From: MVRV01 sp964646755
GTDB lineage: Bacteria > Desulfobacterota > Syntrophia > Syntrophales > Smithellaceae
Direction of reading: 5' to 3'
Assembly: GCA_964646755.1 (NCBI GenBank)
Contig: CAZYIE010000008.1
Coordinates: 1 to 64,000 of the forward strand
Length of the DNA: 64,000 bases
The notes under the pieces were generated by a model, which was not told the DNA's origin, made no database searches, and saw only the letters and a list, made by a program, of their open reading frames with translations. Within the stretch, counting starts at the first letter, position 1. Every line of letters begins with the position of its first letter. Shown piece after piece: positions 43,921 through 52,622 of this stretch. Made by a program: the position numbers and the translations under genes.

Positions 43921-44997
43921 TTATCCAAATATCTTAATTTTTTTCTGATCGTAAACAAATGCAAGAACTTCCGCCACAGCGCGGTAAAGATCTTCCGGTA
44001 TCCACTGATCTACATCAACCATCTTATACAATACCTGTGCCAGAGGCTTGTCTTCAACTATCGGAATATCATTTTCCCGGGCAATCTCTTTGATTTTTTC
44101 AGCAATTAAGTTTGCCCCCTTAGCCACAACTTTAGGCGCCATCATATTTTCGTGATCGTATTGAATTGCCACCGCCAAATGGGTCGGATTGGTGATAATG
44201 ACATCTGCTTTCGGCACGGCAGCCATCATCCGCTTCTGGGCGATTTCGCGCTGTAAACGGCGGATTCGGGACTTAATCAACGGGTCTCCTTCGGTATTTT
44301 TGTATTCATCTTTAATTTCCTGTTTGGTCATCCGCAGGCTTTTTTCGTATTCCCAGCGCTGATAAATATAATCAAGGATAGCCAGAATAACGAGTACTAT
44401 CGTGATAGTCAGGATAATTTTGAAGCAGATACGTCCAAAATATGTCAGCAGTCCCCAAATGCTTTGATCCATCAGAGGAATTACATTAGCCAGTTCGCCT
44501 TTAACAACAAAATATGCCACCAGGCTGATAATGCAAATTTTGCATATATTTTTGATCAATTCCACAATCGAACGGAGTGAAAATAGCCTTTGAAAACCTT
44601 TGATAGGATCAATCTTGGAAAATTTTGGGGTTACAGATTCCGCCGAAAACATAACACCGATTTGCAGCATATTTCCTAAAATCGCCGCAATAATAACCGT
44701 CAGCATAATGGGGAAAAGAATAATAAAACCTTTAAAAACATAATCACTGACTAAATAGGTCAGGCTATCTTGAGTTAGGTTAAACTGAGCGGCAGATCGA
44801 AATCCGGAAGTCATTAATTCCATAATGTTCTTGAGCAGTCCGGCGGCGCCAAAGTAAAAATAAATCAGACAGGCTACCAGAATTCCCACGGACACAATTT
44901 CCGTAGAACGCGCAACCTGGCCTTTTTCGCGCGCATCTTCACGGCGTCGCGATGTCGCATCTTCAGTTCGTTCCTGATCCTGATCGTTTTCCGCCAT
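43921..44997 (-). CDS. flhB: Export switch protein FlhB
   Basis: 358 residues with four membrane helices in the first ~210 residues. The autocleavage motif is N270-P-T-H273 in VIITNPTHLAVAIQYD. The C-terminal switch domain ends YRAVAEVLAFVYDQKKIKIF. Cleavage changes export from rod/hook to filament substrates, together with FliK. A separate FlhB C-terminal-like gene is at 35091-35396. AGG lies shortly before the ATG. Confidence 0.97.
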   Translation of the reverse strand: MAENDQDQERTEDATSRRREDAREKGQVARSTEIVSVGILVACLIYFYFGAAGLLKNIMELMTSGFRSAAQFNLTQDSLTYLVSDYVFKGFIILFPIMLTVIIAAILGNMLQIGVMFSAESVTPKFSKIDPIKGFQRLFSLRSIVELIKNICKICIISLVAYFVVKGELANVIPLMDQSIWGLLTYFGRICFKIILTITIVLVILAILDYIYQRWEYEKSLRMTKQEIKDEYKNTEGDPLIKSRIRRLQREIAQKRMMAAVPKADVIITNPTHLAVAIQYDHENMMAPKVVAKGANLIAEKIKEIARENDIPIVEDKPLAQVLYKMVDVDQWIPEDLYRAVAEVLAFVYDQKKIKIFG

Positions 44998-45043
44998 ACA
45001 TTACCTACAGGTTTGATGACATAAGCGTCAATATTTTGCTACT

Positions 45044-45823
45044 TCACATCAAGCGCAAAAGTGTTAATAGCTTGCCCTCAAAATCAAGGAAATACCCTTG
45101 GGTCATTTTGACAAACATCGGCGCGGTTAACCCCAGAAAAATAAGCCCGATTGCTATTTGCAACGGCATGCCGACGATAAAGATGTTGATTTGCGGCACT
45201 GTGCGGGCAACAATTCCCAGACCAACATTGGTAAAGAGCATTACCGCCATGAGAGGAGCAGCCATTTTAACGGCGATAACAAACATCTCCTGCGAAAAAC
45301 TGAAAATAGACTGCATTAATGAACCGGAAAAATGAAACGCCAGGGGATTTAAAAGGGAATAACTCTGGATGATTGCCGAAAAGAAAATATGATGTGCATC
45401 AACTGCTAAAAAAACGAGCAGGGCCATAAGATATTGCAGTTCCGTAATGATGGATACTTGCTCACTGGTCATAGGATCAATGATGTTGGCAATGGATAAT
45501 CCCATTTGAAAACCAATCATGTCACCGGCCATCTGGATACCGGCAAGGATTAGTCTGGCCGCATAACCGATAATAAGGCCAATCATAACTTCACCGGCCA
45601 TATGATACATTAAAATAAGTACAGGATAATTTGCCGGTTGCGGAATTTTCGGCAGGACAAGAGGAAAAATGATTAATGTTATCAGGATGCACAAAGCGGC
45701 TTTTAAACGCGCCGGAACGGATTTATCACTGATTACCGGAATGGTAACAACAATGGCGCTGACTCTTAACAAAACAAGGATGAAAGCCTCTATGTGCTCG
45801 GCGGATAAGAAAGGTAAGCTCAT
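45044..45823 (-). CDS. fliR: Export gate protein FliR
   Basis: 259 residues, mostly hydrophobic with six helices. MAGEVMIGLIIGYAARLILAG and GFQMGLSIANIIDPMT are FliR landmarks. It forms the helical export pore with FliP and FliQ. Order fliP-fliQ-fliR-flhB-flhA is canonical. The ribosome site AGAAGGA lies upstream of the ATG. Confidence 0.95.
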   Translation of the reverse strand: MSLPFLSAEHIEAFILVLLRVSAIVVTIPVISDKSVPARLKAALCILITLIIFPLVLPKIPQPANYPVLILMYHMAGEVMIGLIIGYAARLILAGIQMAGDMIGFQMGLSIANIIDPMTSEQVSIITELQYLMALLVFLAVDAHHIFFSAIIQSYSLLNPLAFHFSGSLMQSIFSFSQEMFVIAVKMAAPLMAVMLFTNVGLGIVARTVPQINIFIVGMPLQIAIGLIFLGLTAPMFVKMTQGYFLDFEGKLLTLLRLM

Positions 45824-45860
45824 TTTTTTCAGATCCTTCTGCCTTTCTTCCCATATGATT

Positions 45861-46130
45861 TTACTTTATATATGCTGGTATATTGGCAAATATATTCTGA
45901 GTAAAGGTAATCATCAAACTCATCATCCAGGGCAAAGCGGCCACCAGGGCAACCATGACAGCTACAATCTTCGGCACAAATACCAGCGTCATTTCCTGAA
46001 TTTGTGTAACTGCTTGAAACAAGCTGATCAAAACTCCTACAACCAAACCTACTATGAGCATAGGAGCAGCTACCAGGAGTGTTATCTTGATGCTTTCCGC
46101 CATTAATCCCACAACCATATCTGGAGTCAT
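45861..46130 (-). CDS. fliQ: Export gate protein FliQ
   Basis: 89 residues from ATG 46130, the family length; an upstream in-frame ATG at 46187 would overlap fliP. Two membrane helices: ITLLVAAPMLIVGLVVGVLISLFQA, with the conserved FQAVTQIQEMTLVFVPKI following. AAAGG precedes the ATG. Confidence 0.95.
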   Translation of the reverse strand: MTPDMVVGLMAESIKITLLVAAPMLIVGLVVGVLISLFQAVTQIQEMTLVFVPKIVAVMVALVAALPWMMSLMITFTQNIFANIPAYIK

Positions 46131-46155
46131 TTTGTTGCCTTTTATCTTTCTAATG

Positions 46156-46929
46156 CTAATGGAAACTCTGCACCAATGAACCGACAATTAAATACCAGCC
46201 GTCCACAAGCACAAATAACAACAACTTAAAAGGTAAACTGACCATAATCGGCGGAAGCATCATCATACCCATAGACAACAAAACAGATGCCACGACCATA
46301 TCCAAAACCAAAAAAGGCAGATAAATCATAAAGCCGATTTGGAAGGCCGTCTTCAATTCACTAATCGCAAATGCCGGAACCAATGTTGTTAAAGAAATAT
46401 CTGTAGGTGTTGCCGGTCTCTTCTCGTTCGCTATTTTTACAAACAGAGCCAGGTCTTTTTCCCTTACCTGTTTGAGCATAAAAGCTTTCACCGGAACCAC
46501 GGCTTTATCGAAAGCAAGCTGGCCGGAAATCTGTTCTTCATAATATGGCTTTAAAGCTTCATTGTTTATCCGATTAAAAACCGGCGCCATAATGAAAAAA
46601 GTCAGAAACAAAGACAATCCCACGATGATTTGATTCGGAGGCATTGTTTGTGTTCCCAAAGCATGCCTCAAAAGGGATAAAACTATTATAATTCTAGTAA
46701 AAGAAGTGACCATCAAAAGAATAGCCGGGGCCAGAGAAAGAATAGTCAATAATGTTACAAGCTGAATGAGCGTGGAGACTTTTTCCGGTTCCGTTCCCCC
46801 ACCGGACATACTCAAATTAATATTGGGTAAAGAAAAAGACTGGGCGGCGTAAACACTCGACGAAGTAATTATCGCCACAGCGATGAAGAACAATGAAAAT
46901 AAAATTATCTGCACTTTCTCTTTTTTCAT
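46156..46929 (-). CDS. fliP: Export gate protein FliP
   Basis: 257 residues with a cleavable-type signal (residues ~1-29). ILLMVTSFTRIIIVLSLLRHALGTQTMPPNQIIVGL and the C-terminal MGMMMLPPIMVSLPFKLLLFVLVDGW are diagnostic. The ATG overlaps the fliO stop by four bases. Confidence 0.97.
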   Translation of the reverse strand: MKKEKVQIILFSLFFIAVAIITSSSVYAAQSFSLPNINLSMSGGGTEPEKVSTLIQLVTLLTILSLAPAILLMVTSFTRIIIVLSLLRHALGTQTMPPNQIIVGLSLFLTFFIMAPVFNRINNEALKPYYEEQISGQLAFDKAVVPVKAFMLKQVREKDLALFVKIANEKRPATPTDISLTTLVPAFAISELKTAFQIGFMIYLPFLVLDMVVASVLLSMGMMMLPPIMVSLPFKLLLFVLVDGWYLIVGSLVQSFH

Positions 46930-47324
46930 TTTTCAGTCTTATCCTTTTTTTTATTCGGAGAAAGACTGAACTGTGAAATATACTGCGCCAATTTACTTCC
47001 CGGAAAATCAACTATTTGGGAATTAGCATTGCCGGTCTTTATTTTTGTAATAGCCAGAGGATCGTCAATACACGCCAGAGTCGTCATTTGCTGATCGGCA
47101 ATTCCTACAACAAGAAGCTGATCCAATACTTCGACTAAAACAATTCTGCTTTTCGGACCCAGATATTTGGATGAAATCACATTGATCAGAGCTGAATTGT
47201 CAGACACAACACCTTTTTGCTGCATAAACATCTTGACGAAATACATGACGCCAATAAGTAAACCCAGCACAATGGCCAGAGCAAAAATCATTTTCAAAAA
47301 TGAAGATATAAGAGAAATTTCCAT
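46926..47324 (-). CDS. fliO: FliO-family export assembly protein
   Basis: 132 residues. One N-terminal membrane helix (LKMIFALAIVLGLLIGVMYFV) is followed by a short cytoplasmic domain (ISSKYLGPKSRIVLVEVLDQLLVVGI). FliO helps FliP ring assembly. The sequence is variable across bacteria, but topology and position before fliP support it. Confidence 0.88.
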   Translation of the reverse strand: MEISLISSFLKMIFALAIVLGLLIGVMYFVKMFMQQKGVVSDNSALINVISSKYLGPKSRIVLVEVLDQLLVVGIADQQMTTLACIDDPLAITKIKTGNANSQIVDFPGSKLAQYISQFSLSPNKKKDKTEK

Positions 47325-47336
47325 CTATAACCACGC

Positions 47337-47792
47337 TCACGCTAATTTATTGACTCTCTCGGCCGGAGACACTATATCCGTTAAACGCACACCGAATTTT
47401 TCATTGACGACAACGACTTCACCACGGGCAATTAACCTTTGATTAACATAAATATCCAGTGGCTCACCGGCCAATTTGGTTAATTCCAGTACGGAACCCT
47501 GTCCCAGTTGCAGCAATTCGCTGATCAGCATTTTGCTTCTGCCCAACTCGCATGTTAAGGTAAGTGGTATATCTAAAATAAAATCCAGGTCAAAGGCCGT
47601 CTTATTATCCGGCTTTTTCTTCTTGAGCTCATCGAAATGGACATTAGTCACTTCTGTTTTTGTTGGTGGGGGTGATTTGGACTGTTCCATTTCATCCTTA
47701 ACGTCATCCCAACTTATTTTGTCCTCTTCCGGCGCCGCCGCTGGGGATGCCCCTGTACCTTTCATCAATTCATCAATTTCATTTTGTTCCAT
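47337..47792 (-). CDS. fliN: C-ring switch protein FliN
   Basis: 151 residues. A variable N-terminus is followed by the SpoA/FliN domain at ~70-148: LDIPLTLTCELGRSKMLISELLQLGQGSVLELTKLAGEPLDIYVN and RGEVVVVNEKFGVRLTDI. It forms the base of the C ring and the FliH docking site. The ATG is one base after the fliM stop. Confidence 0.96.
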   Translation of the reverse strand: MEQNEIDELMKGTGASPAAAPEEDKISWDDVKDEMEQSKSPPPTKTEVTNVHFDELKKKKPDNKTAFDLDFILDIPLTLTCELGRSKMLISELLQLGQGSVLELTKLAGEPLDIYVNQRLIARGEVVVVNEKFGVRLTDIVSPAERVNKLA

Positions 47793-47793
47793 A

Positions 47794-48780
47794 TCAGCCT
47801 TCCTCTTTTCCCGTCACTATAGTTGAAATTTGTACAGCCTGGTTTCCCTTATAATTACCGGGATATCCATTATATTTCTTAATCCCTTCCACATAGACGT
47901 CAAGTGGATCCGAAGCATAATGCTCAAGTTGAATAACATCGCCTTTTTTAAGATTAACAACATCTTTACCTAGAACCTGCGCCCTACCAAGCTCTACAAA
48001 AATATCGACATAAGACTTAAGAAGCCCTGATTTAAATCTGTTGGCCCAGACTTTATCCACTTCCAGATGTTCACTCTGGAAACCGGCAGACAATTTTTCT
48101 TTAATGGGTTCGAGCATGGAATAGGGAATACAGATGGAGACAACTCCCGAGGTGTATTCCACTTCAACTTCAAAATTCATCACAACGACAACATCCGTAG
48201 GCGGAACGATTTGGGCAAACTGTGGATTAATCTCCGCACGCTGATAAGATATTTTCAAATCGATTAATGGTTTCCAGCATTTTTCTAAATCGGCAAGCGC
48301 ACTCAACACAACTTTTTTGATCAAATTATTTTCTATTGCCGTAAATTCACGACCTTCAATTTTAAAAGCCGCTGTTCCCGTACCACCGAATATTATATCG
48401 ACCAGAGTAAAAATTATTTTTGATTCCATAATAAAAATAGCATTGCCGCGCATGGGATCCATACGAAATAAATGCAGGCTGGTCGGAACAGGCAATGTTT
48501 TCAGAAATTCCCCGAATTTGATCATGTCGGCGGAGACTGCGGTTACTGAAATAACTTTGCGCAACATGGTAGAAAGAGTTGCACGAAACGCACGGGCAAA
48601 TTTCTCATTAGTCATCTCCAGTGTAGGCATACGCCCACGAATAATTCTATCCTGACTGGTCAAGTCATAGGGCATTATCTCGCCCGGCTCATGGTACTCT
48701 TCTACCTGGGTTTCTATTTCGCCGCCAGAGATGCCGCGTAACAGGGCATCAACTTCTTCTTGCGAAAGGATGTTAGTCAT
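47794..48780 (-). CDS. fliM: C-ring switch protein FliM
   Basis: 328 residues. The N-terminal NILSQEEVDALLRGIS is the CheY-P-binding segment. LEMTNEKFARAFRATLSTMLRK and FTLVDIIFGG cover the middle domain, and a SpoA C-terminal domain follows. GAGG lies four bases before the ATG. Second gene of the fliL operon. Confidence 0.97.
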   Translation of the reverse strand: MTNILSQEEVDALLRGISGGEIETQVEEYHEPGEIMPYDLTSQDRIIRGRMPTLEMTNEKFARAFRATLSTMLRKVISVTAVSADMIKFGEFLKTLPVPTSLHLFRMDPMRGNAIFIMESKIIFTLVDIIFGGTGTAAFKIEGREFTAIENNLIKKVVLSALADLEKCWKPLIDLKISYQRAEINPQFAQIVPPTDVVVVMNFEVEVEYTSGVVSICIPYSMLEPIKEKLSAGFQSEHLEVDKVWANRFKSGLLKSYVDIFVELGRAQVLGKDVVNLKKGDVIQLEHYASDPLDVYVEGIKKYNGYPGNYKGNQAVQISTIVTGKEEG

Positions 48781-48816
48781 GGAACCTCACTTAGGGATTA
48801 CATTCTATTCTTTATT

Positions 48817-49323
48817 TTACTGGATGACAAATTCGGTGAAATATACTTTTATTATTTTTCCCTTTGTTAAAAAGCCATTCGCCCGTAGCGCAATTTCATC
48901 CCTTAGACGCTGCTTCCCGATGGGGTCAATCATCTCTTTAAATGTTTTAGCGGACAGCAAATCGAGAATGCTGTCTCGAATCTTCGGTTTGAGCAGATTT
49001 AATTCTTCCAGTGCCGGTTGGTCGGACAATTCCAACTGCATAACTACTTTCAAATATCTTTCCCCGTCATTATCAATGAGATTGACAATAAAAGGGTCCA
49101 TCGGCCAAAAAACAGCTACCAGAGGTTTAGCCGCTTCCGCCTGTTTTTTTTCGGTCGCCGGTGGCTTGGACTTAACCAGGAAAAAATACGCCCCGGCCCC
49201 ACCGCCACCCAGAACCAACACAGCTATCACGGCAATGATAATCCATTTCAAACTAGAGCTTTTTTTCTTTTCCGGAACAGGCTCTTCGCCTTCTGTTTCT
49301 TCTTTTTTGTCTTTGTCGGCCAT
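48817..49323 (-). CDS. fliL: Basal-body stator-associated protein FliL
   Basis: 168 residues from ATG 49323, with GGAG six bases upstream; ATG 49335 overlaps that site. Charged N-terminus, one membrane helix (LKWIIIAVIAVLVLGGGGAGAYFFLV), then a periplasmic FliL domain ending KVYFTEFVIQ. It is the first gene after the sigma-54 promoter at 49446-49461. Confidence 0.93.
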   Translation of the reverse strand: MADKDKKEETEGEEPVPEKKKSSSLKWIIIAVIAVLVLGGGGAGAYFFLVKSKPPATEKKQAEAAKPLVAVFWPMDPFIVNLIDNDGERYLKVVMQLELSDQPALEELNLLKPKIRDSILDLLSAKTFKEMIDPIGKQRLRDEIALRANGFLTKGKIIKVYFTEFVIQ

Positions 49324-49445
49324 TATTTTCTCCATAAGCGGAAGTTTTTTATTACTTTCAACGGAAATATCTTAAATATCCTGGAAACAAGGATTTCTCG
49401 CTTCGCATCGAAATGACATCATAGTAAAGCTTTTACAGAAATACT

Positions 49446-49461
49446 AGCAAAGAGCATACCA
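49446..49461 (-). promoter_or_regulatory. Sigma-54 promoter for the fliL-fliM-fliN export/C-ring operon
   Basis: Minus strand TGGTATGCTCTTTGCT, GG-N10-GC spacing. Very similar to the site before flgB (TGGTATGCGATTTGCA). It lies about 120 bases upstream of the fliL ATG. Confidence 0.85.
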
Positions 49462-49600
49462 AAGGCCAGGCACTTTTTTGACAATTATTTTCTAGATATT
49501 ACGGATATTTACATTAGGAACGATGGAAGGATAGATGTTTTTGTCCAGGCAGAAGCTTTTTATTGACGAAAAGTCAAATAATTGACAGGGAGGAGAGAGA

Positions 49601-49622
49601 GAAGAAGGCTGAGGGCTGAAGG
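49601..49622 (+). repeat. CTGAAG-type repeat, copy in the fliL-flgE gap
   Basis: GAAGGCTGAGGGCTGAAGG faces inverted copies at 49911-49920 and 50010-50038, so the family brackets this intergenic region. Confidence 0.5.
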
Positions 49623-49682
49623 ATAAAATGAAGGCGCGGAACGCGCCCTTTCTATAGCCTAACAGTCTTCACCGGCATACCA

Positions 49683-49913
49683 GGCTGTGTCGTAATAGAA
49701 GAAATTGCCATTTAATGTCCTCCGCTGGCGCGAAGTCGGGAGAATTTCCGAGAGGTGTCACCCGGCAGCCGCCGGGTTTTACTCCGTGACGGAGGTGGAC
49801 TAAGTAGTGCCAAAGTGCAACTTATGAATATTACGGCCACTTCAAAAACATCCACCCCCTAACCCCCGCCAGCGGGGGACATTACGAAGAGACTTCAATT
49901 TTACGACACAGCC
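49683..49913. mobile_element. MITE-like element with imperfect ~48-bp terminal inverted repeats
   Basis: The ends share a perfect 13-base inverted repeat GGCTGTGTCGTAA (49683-49695 and complement at 49901-49913). About 30 bases inward a second pair matches: AATGTCCTCCGCTGGCG (49714-49730) against the complement of 49867-49883, one mismatch. No ORF lies within the 231 bases. Just outside, CAGTCTTCACCGGCAT (49663-49678) and CAGTCCTCACCGGAAT (49916-49931) are near-identical direct repeats. This looks like a non-autonomous inserted element between fliL and flgE. Confidence 0.6.
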
Positions 49914-50009
49914 TTCAGTCCTCACCGGAATGCGCCGGTCTTTGAGCCTCAATACCTATTGCCAACTGCAAAAGGCTGAAGCTAAAGGAGGGAGTGGGGA
50001 GAGAGAGAT

Positions 50010-50038
50010 CAGCCTTTAGTCTTCAGCCCTCAGCCTCT
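50010..50038 (-). repeat. CTGAAG-type repeat at the flgE 3' end
   Basis: The minus strand reads GAGGCTGAGGGCTGAAGACT and onward, directly after the flgE stop codon, as copy 1 directly follows the giant gene stop at 18023. Confidence 0.5.
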
Positions 50039-50039
50039 A

Positions 50040-51913
50040 CTATCTCTTGATATTCATCAATTCCTGCATAATTTGATCCTGAGTCGTGACAACTCGGGCA
50101 TTGGCCTGGTATGCCTTCTGTGCCGTAATCATTTTAATAAATTCCACGGCGATATCGGTATTGGACATTTCCAGAGTATTGGGGGTCAGCACACCCATCC
50201 CTGATTCACCGGGGTAATTCTGCACTGTGGCACCGGATAGAACCGTTTCGCCGAAAAGGTTGCTGCCCATTTTTTTCAAGCCCCACGGATTGGGAAACGC
50301 AGCCAGCATTATTTGCGCCAGATCGGCGGTCTGCCCGTTGGTAAAGAAACCGTTGATTCTGCCGTTTGCGGCAATGGAAAGTGATTTTAAGTTACCGGAC
50401 GAATATCCATCGGCCGTCAACGCCCGGATGACGGAGGCGGTGGAATACTGGGTAAGATTTAAAGCGCCGTCACCCGTCAAATTCCAAGTCAGGTTACCAG
50501 GCGTAGTACCCGTAGAACCAATTGTCGCCNNNNNNNNNNCCCGCCTTCCAGCGTCAAACCAGCGTAGTTAACCGTAATATCATTAAGATCCAGAGGTGTA
50601 TGGGCCAAAGAGAATTTTGCTATATCGCCTGTAAGCCAAGGATCTGCAGTGTCAAGAGTTAAGGTCAGATCTGTCGCCCCGGAACCATCAAGGCTGAGAG
50701 TGAGAGGACCGGCAAGGGTGCTCGCGTTATTAATACTCAAATTAGTATAGCCGCCATTATCTGCTACCGTCCAGGCTGTGGCACCTTTTGTTAAAGCTAT
50801 GGAACCGGTTTGGTAAATCATGCCCGGACGATTCAAGGCCAATGTAGCCGTAGATGTGTTGTTGGCACCAAGTGTCACGGTAGTTGTAGCCGTTTCAGTC
50901 GCGAGCCAAGTACCCGCAAGAGTTAAATGCAGATCCGTTGTGTCTGATCCATCAAGGCTGACATTTACGGTAGTAGCATCGGCAGAAAGAACTCTTGCAC
51001 TGGGATATAAAAGAAGAGTAGCAGCGTTTAGTGTCCAATTTGCCGCAGTTGCACCACGTACTAAGACTATATCACCTGCAACGTTTGCCGATGCCCAACG
51101 GTCCAGCGTAACTGTCGCCGTACCGCCAGCGGAAGTATCCACAGCAGGACTACTAGCCGTATTAACCGCTGTAGCTGACGTAACTGCACCGGCAGTTCCC
51201 GTATATATACCGGTGCAAGTTCCATCGGTATCAAAAATTAAACCATTAGCGCTGATGGTAGTTGCCGCAGTCGAATCCAGATTGCTCTCCACACCCCAGT
51301 AGCCGGCGCCGGAGTGTTCCGTGCGAGTAAAGGTAGTGTTCAAAGTGCGCTTCGCGCCCAGTGAATCATATAATGTCTGCGTGGTGCTGTACTGCCCGCC
51401 TCTTGCAGTTCCGGAATTCAAATTGGCGCCGATGGAGAAAGTAGTGCTTACCGTTGGTTGCGATTTACTGGCCGTTAAATTAATGTCACCCAGCGCTCTG
51501 ACCGGAACACCGCCTTCAACCGCTCTCCCCTGTACTTTATAACCGTTGGTATCCACCAGTAATCCATTGGCATCCAAATGAAAAGCCCCGGCTCTCGTAT
51601 AGAAGGTAGCTCCTTCCAAATCGTTCACCATAAAGAAGCCGTCGCCGTCAATGGCCACATCCGTGGCGTTGCCGGTCGTTTCAAAGGCGCCGGCGCCAAA
51701 CTGGGTTTGCACTGCCGACACGGCCACGCCGCGGCCCACTTGCAGAGTTCCCGATGCGCCGCCGGAAAGGCTCGAACTCAAAACGTCTGAAAAATAAGTC
51801 GTCCCGGATTTAAAACCAAGTGTATTAACATTAGCCAGATTGTTGGCGATAACGTCCAGTGATTTGGAAGATGCATTCAACCCTGATATTCCTGCCCATA
51901 GTGCGCTGCCCAT
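50040..51913 (-). CDS. flgE: Hook protein FlgE, interrupted by an assembly gap
   Basis: Over 600 residues. The N-terminus SALWAGISGLNASSKSLDVIANNLANVNTLGFKSG and ending NTDIAVEFIKMITAQKAYQANARVVTTQDQIMQELMNIK are canonical. The gap of 10 Ns at 50530-50539 shifts frame, but on its far side the new frame is immediately FlgE-like (GNLTWNLTGDGALNLTQYSTAS), so one gene is split by the placeholder. Residues 281-348 and 371-437 are two copies of a beta-rich module also found in FlgK and FlgL. FlgE polymerises as the hook. Confidence 0.93.
50530..50539. other. Assembly gap (10 N) in flgE
   Basis: A placeholder of unknown true length. Coding frames before and after it differ by one, so the real gap is not 10 bases modulo 3. 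Confidence 0.95.
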
Positions 51914-51938
51914 ATTTTATTCCTCCCTCTTACGGAAT

Positions 51939-52598
51939 TTAATTTGTTAATTGATTTATTGACACAATATTGGAAAATGCTACTTCCTGACCATTAATCG
52001 TCAGATAGGCTACGTCATTTTTAAAAGAAGCGCCGGTCACCGTACCGGAAATTAATGTCTGAGCGGTAACGGCCACCCCGCTTGCATCCTTCGCCGAAAT
52101 TTCAAAAGTATAGTTACCTGTATCAACACTGCTGGTATTCCAGGTAATACTATTACTCCCGGATTTCAGGCTGCCCAGATCAGCGCTGCCTACCTCGGCA
52201 CCACTGGAGTTATAAATTTTAAGAGTGCCGGATGCAATATCTGCCGGCAGACTAAATGGAATATTTGTTGATGAACCGCTGACAGTGATGGCATTTCCTT
52301 TCGCTACAGCATTATTACCGATCATGCCGACCATTTGGGCATTACTGAATGCTTTCAGATATGTCGGCAGAGAGCTCATGGTCGTATTTAAGGTGCTCAA
52401 TTGTTGCAATGAAGAGAACTGAGCCAGTTGCGCAGCAAAATCCTTGCCATCCATGGGATCCAATGGATTCTGGTTTTTTAACTGGGCCAGCAGCATGGTC
52501 ATAAATGCATCCTGCCCCAACGTATTGTCCTTCTTTGTCGCGGCACTGCTTGTTGTATTGTTAGCAAGAACTGATGTTACATTATTTACTGTTGTCAT
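51939..52598 (-). CDS. flgD: Hook-cap protein FlgD
   Basis: 219 residues from ATG 52598, with GGAGGGG three bases upstream; a TTG at 52613 overlaps it. TLGQDAFMTMLLAQLKNQNPLDPMDGKDFAAQLAQFSSLQQL is the FlgD scaffold signature. A FlgD-Ig/tudor-like domain follows (FSLPADIASGTLKIYNSSGAEV, WNTSSVDTGNYTFEISAKDASG). It caps the growing hook. Confidence 0.95.
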   Translation of the reverse strand: MTTVNNVTSVLANNTTSSAATKKDNTLGQDAFMTMLLAQLKNQNPLDPMDGKDFAAQLAQFSSLQQLSTLNTTMSSLPTYLKAFSNAQMVGMIGNNAVAKGNAITVSGSSTNIPFSLPADIASGTLKIYNSSGAEVGSADLGSLKSGSNSITWNTSSVDTGNYTFEISAKDASGVAVTAQTLISGTVTGASFKNDVAYLTINGQEVAFSNIVSINQLTN

Positions 52599-52622
52599 TT
52601 TCCCCTCCCCCAAATTTTCCTT

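Larger units (their letters stand above)
49336..50039. other. 704-bp intergenic region between flgE and fliL
   Basis: It contains, in order, the fliL promoter (49446-49461), a CTGAAG-type repeat, the MITE-like element, GC-rich hairpins such as GGCGCGGAACGCGCC near 49632-49647, another repeat copy at 49973-49987 and an inverted copy at 50010-50038 that touches the flgE stop. No coding frame is credible here. Confidence 0.7.
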
